Shown here: positions 9,308 to 21,600 of the stretch, in pieces
How the letters are laid out: the number at the start of each line of letters is the position of its first letter
Numbering within the stretch: the first letter of the stretch is position 1
NCBI GenBank assembly: GCA_000708835.1
Contig: DF237185.1
Coordinates: 71,569-135,568 of the forward strand
Origin: Klebsormidium nitens
Lineage: Eukaryota > Streptophyta > Klebsormidiophyceae > Klebsormidiales > Klebsormidiaceae
Direction of reading: 5' to 3'
DNA length: 64,000 nt
Translations under genes and position numbers: made by a program
The notes under the pieces: model-generated
The model's database searches: none
What the model saw: the letters and a program-made list of their open reading frames with translations, nothing else
What the model was told of the DNA's origin: nothing

Positions 9308-12300
9308 TTGAGATCAGCGGCGTGGCGGCCCAGCGCGCGGAAACCGCGCCCGCGAAAGTCGGGAAAGCCGCCATAACGTGGGACGAGAAAGTGTCGCTCC
9401 CGGTTTACGAGGGCGCCAAGGAGCTCCGACTGCTCCTCTTGTCCCCGGGGGTAAGCGGGGCGACCCCGAGAACGGTCGCAAACGGCGGGTTCTATGTGGA
9501 GGACATCATGGCGTCGCCCTCAAACTGCAAGTGGTTCGAGCTGTTCGCGCCGGGGGGCAACGCAGGTGGGTTTTGACGCAACCAGCTTTTTCCAAGTCTT
9601 TTGGTGGATATCTCTCTTCCTCCTTTTTGCTTTTTCTTTAGTACAAATTGATTTTCTCGCGCAATGCATTATCTCCAGTTCCGAAGCTCCATGTTTGTCT
9701 CTCCCTTGGGGTTCGACTTCAGTAGTTTTATTTCCTCAACACGTTTCTCCTCGATCCTCCTTTACCGCTTTCTCATGGTCCCAATTTTTTCCTACACCGA
9801 AGATCAGCAGACAGTATCTGCTTGCACACGTGAAATTCTTCTTTGCCATTTTTGGGTACGTCAGCTAGGGTTCTCGAGAGGTTTTGCGAACAGGGCGTCG
9901 GCTGCCATCCGGGACCCGTGAATTTAAACAAAATTTTGTTAGTGCTTCGGGCGAAACTACTCTTGTTGAGGATTTCAGCAGCCTCCGTCTGCAGAATCCA
10001 GACGATTCAGCCGTGAGCTTCCACCGCGTCCACAAGATGGTTCCGGCAATCGAAAAGTTCAGCCCCTACTAGTTTGGCGAGAACGCTGAGAATGAATTTC
10101 AACGGACTGGCGCCATTTATTCGCGTCTTCAGACACAAAGATAACACCTCGTTTACAACAGCCGACAGACTGACGCTCTTTTTGCACTCCGCTCTTCCTC
10201 AGCTTTCATTCATGCTGCAAAGCACCGGTCGGACGCCCACCCTACGACAAGGAGACCCGCTTCGTTTCGAGTATAAACACAATACTCTGGCACGGGCTTG
10301 AATGGTTCCTTTAGGGCGCCGACTTGTAAGGAGAACGATGATCGTATTTTACGTATTTAACCCAGATTGTTATATGATTGTTATATGATCGTATTTAACG
10401 TATTCAACCCATATTTAACCCATATTGGGTCGTATTTAACGTGTTTAAACCATATTCCCACATCTTCTTTTCCAGGAGGAACTATCAAGCTCAGCATCCT
10501 ATACACTGCGGCGACCACTACCGAGAGGCAGCGCCGGCAGTCGGTGAATGCAGAAACGCAGATTGAGGCGCAGGCGTCACACGAGCTGACGTCAGAAAGG
10601 ATGCAAAGCAAGAGCTTCAACGACTCGTCGTCAGGTAAGCAGAGCGAGGGGTTTCGAACTGCTTTGGTGTGCTAGCTGTGAGATCAACCGTTTTTACTAG
10701 ACTTGCTATCAAGTAAAAGTTTCCCGGAGTTGCAAGAATGGAACGGAAAAGGGCAGATTGAGATTGAGATAGCATGGATACAAGTGCGTTCGCTTTGAGT
10801 CACCCACAAGGCGAGTCCGTAGTATCCCAGAATCTCTTCCCAGTTTTTGCATCTGCTTTTCTTATTCCGCAAGTGGCCCTCTCATCTTTACAAATCAACC
10901 TTTTGCATCCACTCGAGAATGCACCGGGAACAGGCTTCAGCTGCTTGTCACAAGTAAGGCCTTGACCTTGAGGGGGCAATACATCAGATCAACCACCCAC
11001 TGGAATACGTCATTTGAACGAGGCGCCCTCGGAGTCATCTCTCAGCTGCCCTCCTGCCGTCTGTCAATTCAGACGTTTTGTCCCCATAGATTCCTCGAGT
11101 GTCAACGAATAGTGCCTTCGTTTTCCCCCCATCGCAGACGCCGCCATCAACACTGACCCCATCGCTGCGGCCCCCGCCGCCGCGGCCGCGCCCGCGCGCC
11201 GCTCGCTCAGCGTGACCGTCGGCGTCGGCCCGAGCCCCGTCCCCAGCCAGAAGAACAGCCCCGCGGCCGCGGCCGCGCTGGCGACCCAAAGGCGCGTGTC
11301 GCGTCAGAGTAGGACGCCCAAAACCCCCGGTACGTACCAAGAGCACTTGTTGCAGATATGGGTACCAAGGATTGACAGATTTCCCTTCACAGAAGGGACG
11401 GGCACGTTTCTCTTGGTTGATAAAACCCATACAACAAAGGCACTACGGCAATGAAGCATCGGAACATCATGCTCGTCCGTTTCCGAGATGGGCTTTTGGT
11501 TCTGTTCTAAGCGAGCCCACCAGTTGCGCACACGCATCTGGATGGTGATTGAGCTGCGCCTCGACTAAGTTTAGTGAGGCGGGGCCCCATCAGAAAGTCG
11601 GAGAGCTAAACTTCCCTCCCATCCTTCTCAGGGAACAAGGCGTAAAAGACTTTCGAATCCACTCAAATCGGACGCATTGAACCCGTCCGTCATAGATGGG
11701 CCGCACTCCTCAATATTCAGGTTTCCAGATGATCGAACCGGCCAAACAATCGCCCCAACGGTGTGCCGGACGATGTTGGAGGAGGACGAGGGCAAGCACT
11801 TAACAAGCGGCAGAGATTACAGACTTCCGGAAGTGATCGGTTTGCTGAATGCCAGCCCTGTGAATCTTTCGTGTTGATAATTGATGCAGAGCCGCAGCCG
11901 GAGACAGCCCCGATCGCCATCGACGCGCGGCCGCCTCCCACGGACCGCGAACCCACGGGAGAAAGTCCGCCCGCGCAAGCCGAAGGATCGCCCATCGAGT
12001 TTCCTCAGATTCCGGACGAAACGCCCATCGAGACTGTGGCGGGATCGGCAGGTGAGCGATGCATGACGGGCCCCTTTCTTCAAAGAAGCCGCTAGGTGTC
12101 CCTCATGTAAGAACGGACGAAAGCTTTGAGCGTTTTGAACTGTATCTGAGATTTTAGAAGGCCGAATCCGTTCGGCAATCTCCAAGTCAGCGCCCTTGTC
12201 AGGACCCGGTTCATCCCGGAGAATGCCTCTTGAGACCTCTGTGTACACGAAAACTTTGAAGCTGATGCGACGCGTGAACCGACTGGGCGTCCGGAACAGG

Positions 12301-13401
12301 GTTTCTTGGGAGACCCCTCGGATGTGGGCCGCGTCATGCAATTCGAGCGCTATGGGGATCGAGCTGATCAGCAACTCGTTGAACGACTGTAAGATTGAAT
12401 GGCGGTATGGAGTCCCTTCGACTGGCTGAGTGTCGACGTTCGAACCTGTCCTGATTTCTTCCGACCGTGTGAGGAGATGCTAACCGAAGACATCGAACTG
12501 AGAAACTTGAAACAATGCGTAGTTGGCCGTAGACTCCTTCTCTAAACTGGGCACATAATGTCTTTGCAGAGAACTTTAGGGTTCCGGTGGCAGACGCTCC
12601 GACGGGCATTCCGGCGGACGTCCCGACGGACATTCCGGCGGACGTTCCGGCGGACAGGCAGACGTCCGAAGCATTGCCTTCCAAGAGCATCGCGGTCCAG
12701 CCCGCAGCCGATCTTGCGCTAGAGTCTTTAGAAGAATCGACACCCGCTTTGACAAACGGCCACGAGCATGAGCTGAGCGTTATCGACGTCGAAACTGCTC
12801 CAGAGGAGACCGCTCTTTTGGCAGAAATGCGTGAGGAAACCATTTTTCTGGCAGAGACAAGTAAGTGAATCTCAAAGCCCCCGATGAACTTGAGCTGCGT
12901 TCCTTTTCTCGCTCGACGCTGAGCATACAGCTTGAAGTAGAGCGGTTGTATTGAAGGAGGGATGCCATTTGAGCCGGGAACGCCCGGGCCTAAGAGACCT
13001 TCCCTTTTCGCCCCGTTTTCATTTTCGAAGCAGATTTGACGGGAAGAAGCATAGCTTCGTTGCTGCCATGTGACTCTCGTTCTTGTGATGAATCGTAACA
13101 GCTTACAACGAGATCAAGTGGGCTCCACATGAAGGCCGCAGGCTTTTCGTTGTTTAAAGGCTACTTGACACAAGTCTTTCTGTCAGCAGGTGACACCGAG
13201 CTGGTGTCAAGCTGCCCAGCAAAGAAGCCACGGGGGATCCCCTCGGTTGTGCTCTTCGGAGTCACCGCCGTTGCTGCCGTTATTGGCGCGGTTGTGCTTG
13301 GATCAAAACGGGGGGGCAATGACAAGAAGAGCGGCAGGCCTCAAGCGCCCCCCCAGAGCAGAGCGGACATCATTCATTATGCGAGCGGCCCACGAGCTTA
13401 G
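9308..13401 (+). CDS. C2-domain protein with C-terminal membrane anchor (5' end not found)
   Basis: Six exons in consistent phase: 9308-9565, 10476-10634, 11138-11329, 11890-12051, 12570-12860 and 13190-13401 (stop). The first two encode the second half of a C2 beta-sandwich: ITWDEKVSLPVYEGAKELRL, then GGFYVEDIMASPSNCKWFEL, then GGTIKLSILYT. The WDE...LPV...ELRL pattern is typical of C2 domains. The middle is a linker rich in Ala, Pro, Ser and Glu with an IPADVPTDIPADVPAD repeat in exon 5. The last exon has one hydrophobic helix, PSVVLFGVTAVAAVIGAVVL, followed by a basic Lys/Arg/Gly tail, so the protein is probably tail-anchored with the C2 domain in the cytosol. The N-terminal strands of the C2 domain must lie in an upstream exon I could not identify. 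Calcium ligands cannot be judged from this part. Confidence 0.7.
10330..10460. repeat. Short AT-rich tandem repeat in C2-gene intron
   Basis: The motif CGTATTTAACGTATTCAACC and close variants recur three to four times, mixed with GTTATATGAT duplications, just upstream of the acceptor at 10475. Confidence 0.6.
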
Positions 13402-14303
13402 AAAAGCATGCACTACAGAATTTTCTTATCTGGTTTCGGGACCCTGGTAGGAAAAGAGAGTACACTTGGACAAAGAACAGATTGTAGATACGTATAGTAG
13501 AAACCAGGTGACAAAAGCCACCAGACGAATCACAGTATGTGAGCATCCGAATATTGAGAGCAGGAAGCAGGAGACTGGTGCTTGGGTGTTTATGATGTTG
13601 CCAGGCCCTATTGTTGTGCGTGTAAGATTGCTGCATGGGTGCCGGAAGTGTGAACTTGATCGATGTTGGATTGCACATGCGGCCAAGTCTGATACCCAGT
13701 GATTCGGCGCAGGAATAGCGGACAGAAGCATAAGCTGGGGCCGCCGACTCGATGGGCTGCCGCGCGCGTTATAAAGGTACCGGGCCCGTCTGTCGACCTC
13801 GGTTCAAGTAGTCCCTGGCTAGACGTAACTAGATTCGGGAAAACGACCACTTCATGCAATTGCTGTTTGCACGTTGGTCCCGCTCCAATGACAACATGTG
13901 CCGGCGCCGCTGTGCACGATAAGCAAGATGCAAGAGGTCATGTCAATCAAAGCACCGTAACATATGTAGCATGCATGCACATGCAGACCTTGTCCGCCCG
14001 CGGCAATCATAATCATGTAGTGACCAGAGTCGTGAGTTGCGGTGCATCATCATGGCATCTATTCACGTGGCATTCACCTATTATTCTTGGTTATGAAGAA
14101 GGAGGGTCATAGCACAGACTTGCCCTTATGCGAGCTTGATGCCGTGCCACAACCAAAAGCAAGCAAGGGCGGCCTTTTCGTTTTTGTGCTACGTATGCCT
14201 CGCTGAGTTGTCCCCTCTAGCTGGACAGCCAGCACTCAAATGTTACATGTTTCTGCAGTGAAAGGTGTCCGTTCTCCCTTCGTCCCAAACAATAAGCCCT
14301 TTG
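13402..14303. other. Convergent intergenic region, nothing recognised
   Basis: Lies between the 3' ends of the plus-strand C2 gene and the minus-strand kinase gene. No exon, RNA gene or clear repeat was seen. Confidence 0.4.
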
Positions 14304-17112
14304 TTATTCTTTCTCAAGAAACTGGCTGAGCACTTTGACAAAACTAGCGACCGAGACGTTTTGTTTGAGGCGCCTGTCAACCACGAAGACGTTCCTCAGC
14401 TCCAGGGCGGCATCCTTCAGCAACCCGTCCTCTATTTTCTCCAGGAGGTCCCTCTCAAACACCACCTCGTCCATCATGACCGTGAACTTGACGTCGTATG
14501 CCTCTCTCTGAATATTTGTGTATCCCGCCCAAACCAACTTTCCGCCGGTAGCAATGTGAAAGAATACATACAACAACGACTCAAGATCGTTCGACACCCA
14601 CGCCGCCTCCTCCTGAAAGGGCGCCCCGACCGACTTCAAGCCACCTAATCGATGCCGCAGGAGCGTCAGGCTCATAAATGTGGGAGTCCCCGTTGGCCAC
14701 TCCCCTGCTCCGATTGCCTGAAAGGACCACGGCCACATTAGAAGAAAGCGCCTTCTGAACAGATTGGGATCCTAACTGTAAAATGCTGCTTGAAGGTGAG
14801 GCGCATCGAGATGGCATGGGAAATGGTCCTCCAGTCCAGCCCAATAAAAGCAACCATAACCTTTTGTCTTTGCTGGCGTGAAGGGCTGCTGGTCCAACGT
14901 GCTCTTGGCAGGCTGAGATGTAAAGAGATCACATAAGAGAAGTGATTTCAAGATCTCGTACTTACTTCTTGCAGACGCCGCGCTGCGCCGAAGTCAATCA
15001 GTCCAGCGTGCCCGTCCGGAAAGACCTGCGCGTTGGCGTACGAGATGTCGCCGTGGGACCAGCCCGCTGCGGCAAGCTGTCCGATGATCTCAGCAATCTG
15101 GAGGACGTGTCGGAGCACGTCCGCTGCTGGTCCGCTGGGCAGGGGCACTCCGCAAGGCTGCAGGATCAACCACTCATGCCCACAGTCATCGACGCCCTTG
15201 CCCACGGCGCGTACGATGTGCTGGACCTGGCCCTCAAGCGCTTTGAGGGCCTCTTCCTGGGGAGGAATGTTGATGCGATCGATAGCATTCTGAGAAGTCA
15301 GTGTGCGGTTATTCAGCAGCATATTCGGAGGCCAGCCTTTTCTTTGGCAGACAACTTGCACCACAGAAAAAGTGGTCCGTTTTGATCAACAATCTGCAAT
15401 GATGCAGTTGAAGGCAGCAAAACTCGAGGGCAGTACTAAGAAAACGAAAGTGACGATGTGCCGCAGGCTATCCCAACGAGAGGCAGGGCAATCAGGGAAA
15501 GGATATTGAATGGGGCAGATCAATTGAGTCACCAGCCATCGCACAAACTCACATGAGCTCTGCTATTTCCTGAGATTAGACTTATAAGATAACAACAACT
15601 TTCGTCGGCTGCCGTACACAACATGCTGAACTCAGGTTGCTCAAGAGCGCGGGTTGTTAGCCCTCCAAAGGGCTGCCTATAATCACTCATGTGCATTGCA
15701 ACGCCTTATGCGGTGCTTTATATAGGTTCAAGATCATTACTGACACTTACGTGACACCCGTCTCTCAACTGCAAACACTCAAAAGATCATCGCAAACAGA
15801 TCCCTGACCGGCACCGTATGAAAATGGCCAAACTCTACGCATCCGCGTCCTTGATTTGGTGTCATCAGTAGCAGCAGGAACAGATTTTGATGGTACTCAC
15901 CTCGCGCACAATCTGATAGGACCGCTTGGCAACAACCTTCTTGCCCCTCAGCATCCCCAACAGGACTGTCGTAGATTTCTGGATCGGAGAACTCAAGGGG
16001 CCATCACCCGCATCTAGCCGCCGCACATCGGTCAGGAGCTCTCCTTCAACTAACACCGCAGGTAGAGTAACACTCTGGTACCCTAGACTCTCTGGCGACG
16101 TGGAAGCCAAGCGGACAAGCAGCTGCAAAGCGTCCGAGTCCTTAGACCAATCCAAGGGCAGGATGCCAGAGGACCAGAACATTTCTGTGCCGGCTTTCCA
16201 GGACCATAGCTCGACACCGTCAGCACCACCTGCCAATGCATAGAACTCGGTGCGTTCTGGCTGCTGAGGGAAGAGCAGACTCTGCATCCTTTCGCTGCAC
16301 TGGGAGATCGCTTCGTGATGCAGCGCTCCCGGCCTTATCAATTTCTTTAGGCTGGTTGTGAGAACCAAGTATGCAGCGAGCTTGTCACTGGTCTTGCTGA
16401 TACCAATGTCCGGCTTTTTCAGCCCGTAACCACTCTCCGAGCTGTCAACTACGAAAACACTGTGCGGGTTCTTATTTAATCGGAGAAGGGACCGCCAAAG
16501 GGTCATGAAAAAGCTCTGCGCATCGCGCTCTTGAAGTGACGTCCTGACCCGCTGTAGCTCCTGCCACGCACGTGCAGCGTCTTCATCCTGGAGGAGAGAG
16601 TCCAGGAGAGTGTGACTCAGAGGTGCAAGTGTCTTTTCAAAAGCTGTTTTGCTGACTCTGCCCCCCTCAGTCACTGACTCTAGGATTCTGCTCCCAATCT
16701 CATTTGGCGTCTTATAAGAGTGCAGCTTGAGACGTTGCTCTGCCGCCCGGGCCGCTTCCTGCGCCTTGGTGAACTCTTCCAGCTGCTGTTTGTACGAATC
16801 CAACTCTGCCTTCCTCAATCTTTCTTGCTCAACTTTAAATGCTTCCAAGTCCTCGACCGTTGCACTCCTTCCACTGCTCCTTGCTGCGTGCCGCACAACC
16901 CATATTCTTGATCTCCATGTCAGCAGTCTCTTTCTGTTTTCGTTCAGAGGGGCCCAAGCAGGAATAGAACTGTCCCACACATATTTTGAGCAGTCTGGAA
17001 ACAGCTTCTCCAGGGCGTCAAGCGGGTCGCCGTCTAAAGTCTCCAGAACCCGACAATCGTCTGGCACTGGCTCCACAGCATCAGGATCCCTAACAGCATA
17101 TAATACTTCCAT
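14304..17112 (-). CDS. Crinkler/FunK1-type protein kinase
   Basis: Three phase-0 exons: 17112-15901, 15289-14966 and 14717-14304, giving about 649 residues. The ATG at 17112 is the first in an open frame whose upstream stop is about 60 bases away. Exon 1 has a charged coiled-coil-like stretch (about residues 80-120), then a segment (ESGYGLKKPDIGI, ending near ERTEFYALAGG) resembling the restriction-nuclease-like region found in Crinkler-kinase and FunK1 proteins. The kinase domain follows: VVAK with the ATP-binding Lys at the end of exon 1, the catalytic loop WSHGDISYANAQ and metal-binding IDFGAA in exon 2, and GTPTFMS then WVSNDLESLLYVFFHI in exon 3. The DLESL(L/F)YV motif is characteristic of FunK1. 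All catalytic residues are present, so activity is expected. The family is best known from fungi and oomycetes; its role in algae is unknown. Confidence 0.8.
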
Positions 17113-17405
17113 TGTCTCTCTCAGCTGTCGCCACAAAGAATGAGCCCAACGACTCCTCCAATTGGTCTCTAGACTCTAGCCTCTATCAAGCTCGAGTCTT
17201 CCCATTGGCATGAAACACTTGGGCCCGGTTCAGCAGAGCTCTGCTTTTGTTGCGCCCGACAGTGACAGCTGCGCTCAGGCCGCGCGCAGGACTTGCCGAA
17301 GTCCTGCAAACCCTCGATATGGACGATCGAGGAAGATTGGACGGTTGAGATGTCTTCTTTTTATAGTACATAATATAAAAAGATGGTTGTGCATTCATCG
17401 AGGTC
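17113..17405. other. Spacer between kinase gene and tRNA
   Basis: Contains the putative kinase promoter region. No gene seen. Confidence 0.4.
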
Positions 17406-17479
17406 GACCTGTTGGCCCAATTGGATAAGGCGCGAGCCTACGGAGCTCGAGATTCTGGGTTCAAGTCCCAGGCAGGTCA
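17406..17479 (+). tRNA. tRNA-Arg(ACG)
   Basis: A complete cloverleaf can be folded. The acceptor stem pairs GACCTGT with GCAGGTC (one G-U pair). The D arm is GCCCAATTGGATAAGGC. The anticodon stem CGAGC/GCTCG encloses the loop CTACGGA with anticodon ACG. The T arm is CTGGG-TTCAAGT-CCCAG. The discriminator is A at 17479. ACG reads Arg CGU and, after deamination to ICG, other CGN codons. The internal A and B boxes look intact, no intron is needed, and no CCA is encoded, as expected for a nuclear tRNA gene. Confidence 0.93.
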
Positions 17480-18648
17480 GCTTTTGCTGACCCTTTCAAA
17501 CTTTTGCACTGGTCCTACAGCAAAGCGCCACTCTCCTCGCTTCAAAGTCTTGCGTTTTATGCACGAGTCAAGCTCACGAAACAACCTTTCATGCTCTATG
17601 TGCTTGCTCCAAACAGCTACTTTCAGGAAGGAAGCCTTTACAGTCTTCGAAAGCAGACTTCGTTCAAAAGTTCCCTTCTTCCCCCCTTCTTCCTTCGCCA
17701 AACCTTTGCCAGAATCTTTCCAAAGCTTCTTCACAACGGAAGCATTTTTCAAGCGGGGTTTGATTCACTCTAACTTCCATACCATCTTTTTAAACAGCAG
17801 GAGAGTTTTTCTAAATAGAAAAGAGTTTTCGACCCTTCGTGCTGCCCTTCAAAGTGATCTCCTCAAGTGCTTCCACCATCGGATTTGGGAAGAAAGAAAC
17901 AAAGTAGTCGATCAAACGGACTGGTCCTTTGGCTCAAAAGTCGAGCGTATTTATGATGATTCGCAAGATTCAATTCCTTGACGCTTTGAACAACCCAGAC
18001 TCCAGCCCTTGTCTTGTCCAATCAATCTGTCTTGGACGAATCGTCAACAGCGAACGCCCGGTAGACGAAGCCGTTATGCTGCTCACTGTGTCCCTGGTAT
18101 GCAATGGGCCAATAAAGCAATCTGGTGCGCTGCGGGTTTGCACACTGCTGCATCTGATGATCAGCCAGGCTGTAATAGTTGAAGCTGGTTGGCTGCCCGT
18201 TGGCTGCTGGCTTCTCGGCTTCGAGCCTGCTCATTGAAGGCTTCGTGTTCCTAACATCACTCAGTTTCACCAGATGGCCAGCGGCGTACTGCCTGATTCG
18301 CTTTGTGTGAGCTTGCTGAGGCATGCCCATCGCCCAGCTATAGCTGAATCTGTATCCGCACCAGGAAGTTAAGAATCCGGTTAAGACCTCGGAACCACTC
18401 AGAACCGAAGTTTGTTGCCCTGAGGCTGAGGTATCAAAACTGACAACCATAACCGGAAAACCCACCATACAATTCTGTGAAGTGCTGCTGGGTTTCCGAT
18501 TGCTTTATGCAACGGTGAAATTCAGGATAATCTTCACTTTGCCACTCTCCTTGCTTCTTGTTCTCCTTTGCTAGGGCGCCTTTTTGCTGGACATCGCTTG
18601 CGGTCCGTGCTCAAAGTTGTACTCTTCCCTATTCTCATCTTGGTCATA
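17480..18648. other. Upstream region of HCF106, nothing else recognised
   Basis: Open frames in this interval have no ATG, splice logic or family resemblance that I could support. It probably contains the 5' untranslated region and promoter of HCF106, possibly with a 5' UTR intron. Confidence 0.4.
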
Positions 18649-21600
18649 ATGGCAGCAGTTTCGGCGCGTTCAGCTCTGCCTTCCTTGAAACAGAATCATG
18701 TATCGCCGCACCGGGTGCAGTCTGTAGAGACAGCGGTGCTACCGTCTTGCTGCAATTACAAGAAACAAGGACTGTCATTGTCTAGAGCTTGTCAAAATGT
18801 TGCAAAGAAAGGTTTGGGGGGCTTCTCAGCATTGCGCACGCTGTCAGCTTGGGGCGGGAAGCAGCACTTGGGACAGTTTCCTGCAGGTCTCTTGCAAGGT
18901 AAGAGGCAAAAGGATCTTGGTTCAAATCGTGTTCAAGGCTGGGCTTTTGTATCCGCATATGTTGATTATTTGTACCTTCTATGCAACCTTGAGCAAGTTT
19001 TAGGTTCACATCTATCAGTCTCGCTTTTTTCAAAGTGAGAACATTGCTTTTTGCAATGCTGTTAGTGGAACTGTGAAAGAGCTTGCGGCTTGCATCTGAC
19101 TCTGCTTGGTAAATAGCTGAGAACTACCTGCATGAACCTTGGACCTATATTGCCTGTGCAACATTGAGGGCCATAACGCTTCACTTCTTGTTGCATAGAA
19201 TTTACCTTCCTGGCAATAAGCAACTTTCTTTTTTGCACCAATCGTTTCAGAGTTGCACACACCATGGATACAGTCAATTGAAAATGACGTGGAATCAGTG
19301 GCGCAGTGGCAATTGCTTAAGAGCTTTTTACAGTGCCTCGTAACCAGGACGCAAGGCCCTGTCAAAAGGCCAGAGTACACTTTTAAAGCAGGATGCATCT
19401 CTTACAACACTAAGCTGAGGCGCTTCATGTTGCACTGCTGCCTTTTGTTACACTGCGACAGAAGAATAGGCTTCGCTTCAGTCTGGGAGCCCTCAGAACC
19501 CAAGAGGAATCTGGGTGTCAATAGTCATCAAAGTTTGAGGTGCTTCAAAGCAATATCTGACAGAGTGCCATTCCTGAGTTCCAGCAAACAAGGCATCGAC
19601 AATTACAACAAAGGAGTATGATACGCCATTAATCACACGTGCTCATTAAAGCAGCAGGTATACAGGCCACGTGCTTCTTGCAGTCTGCTAGCAAAAGCTA
19701 GTGGGCCTAGGGGTCTCAGTGTTCTACTGATGGATAGTGCAGAGGCCTAAGGTGAAATACCCCGCCTCTACACTATCGTGACTAGGACTAATACGAGAGG
19801 CGTTCTAGCAGGGCCGCCAAGGGGGCTCGTTTGAATTTTGTTTCTTTGGTTGAAGTTCGTATGGGAAAGGGAAAGGATACCCTTCTTTCTGGACTACTGA
19901 ACACTCGCAGCCGTACTGCACGCGAGCAATATTTCTTCACCCAGATACAGTTACATCCTAAGGTCCTTGCAAGGGCGTTTCTTTGGAGTTCTTTTTACCA
20001 TCTTACCACTCAACCGACACAAGCTTCATAAGATTTAAGTATTGCCCAGGCAGATGAGTTTAATGAGGTTTGTGTCACTGCAGGCACATCACGACGAGGC
20101 GTTTCTAGAACAGCCGCCAGGGGTCTCGTCACCGCATCGTTGCTTGGAGTGGGGGCCCCGGAGGCCCTTGTGATTGGCGTTGTTGCGTTGCTCGTCTTCG
20201 GGCCGAAGGGACTGGCCGAGGTTGCGAGAAATCTGGGCAAGACGCTCAAGACGTTCCAACCGACGATCAAGGAACTCCAGGTGGGGGCCTTTTCTCCGGT
20301 CCTCACTTGCTCTCTCATTCGTTTTGTTTGTTGCAAAATGCTCAAAGCCGGATTCCAGAGCAAAGACTGTTGTGAGATTGCAGACTTTGTCACTTTGCTC
20401 CCAGATTTTTGATAGTCAACTTGGAGACATGCAAATCTCCCGACTTGTGAGATTGCTGTTCGTTTACGTTGGAAAGAGAGCTTGTGCTTCCGACTTTCAG
20501 ACTTCAGGATGATCCCAAAGTCACTTTCGATAAGTGCATGTCTTGTCAGGGCCAACTCGTATCGCTCGCAAAATTAAGTTGCTGTACAGGCCAAACGTCA
20601 TTCCTTCTTGCACTTGAGAATGTGTGATCTCCACGATAGCACTTCTGTCCGCCCTTCCCCAGTGCCACATAACCCAAATTGGTGGGGATCACGGCTGTCA
20701 AGCAGGCCCCACGAGTCTCATCCCGGTTTCTCTCTCCCCTTGCAGGACGTATCACGGGAGTTCAGAAGCACACTGGAGCAAGAGATTGGGCTTGACGAAA
20801 TAAGGGACCCGTACAGAACCCCACCTCCCCCCCCCCAGCAACCAGCTTCCCTGCCCACTTCAGCTACCCCCCCGGCAGCAGAAGCCGCACCCAAGCCAGC
20901 TCCGGGCAAAGAGGAAGACCGACCATGTAAGCCTGTTCTCCAACCAGGGTTTCGGGTATGTTTTTCGGGCTTGGCCCAAGCATTTTATTGCGACTGGTGC
21001 CAGAGACTGCGATTGGCCGCGAAACGGTCCGGAAATTCGGTCTCTCCAGAAGAAAACCTATGTTTGCTGCGTCAACATACCATGACAGCGACGTCCCTAG
21101 GTTTCGTGTTGCGGTCCTCTGTTTGATAGGATAGTGCATCCTTTCGTGGCACCGTTGGGCTAAGCACTCCTCCTCTGTCACTTTCCGAAGCACTGGTAGA
21201 CGCATTGCAGCGACACAGTGGAGTCCCGCGTTAGATACATTAAAGTCACTCATTGATGACGGGTGCCGGCCGGGCTCCAAAGGCTTTACTGTGACACGAT
21301 GGATCTTTGCGAGGAACAGAGATGATATTTGATTGAAAGGTTCTAATGTACAAACCCGTTCCCTTACCCTTGCGGTCAACCGGTCTTATGTACCGGCTTC
21401 GACCCTTTTTTACGCCTCAGGAAACGGCTGCTTTGAAATCACATTCAATTGTCGTTTCGCAAGAGACCCGTTGCTGAAAGGTCCTCTTTTCGGGGTTAGT
21501 CTGTTGCAAACGGTCAGGGGACTTAGTCTGTTGCAAACGGTCACGGTCAGTTGTGTTCTGCAGCGCCGCGTGCTTACACCACCGACGAGATGTTGCGGGT

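Noticed and set aside
17412-17981. Plus-strand 189-codon open frame
   Set aside because: It begins inside the tRNA, has a non-ATG start and an unconvincing composition.
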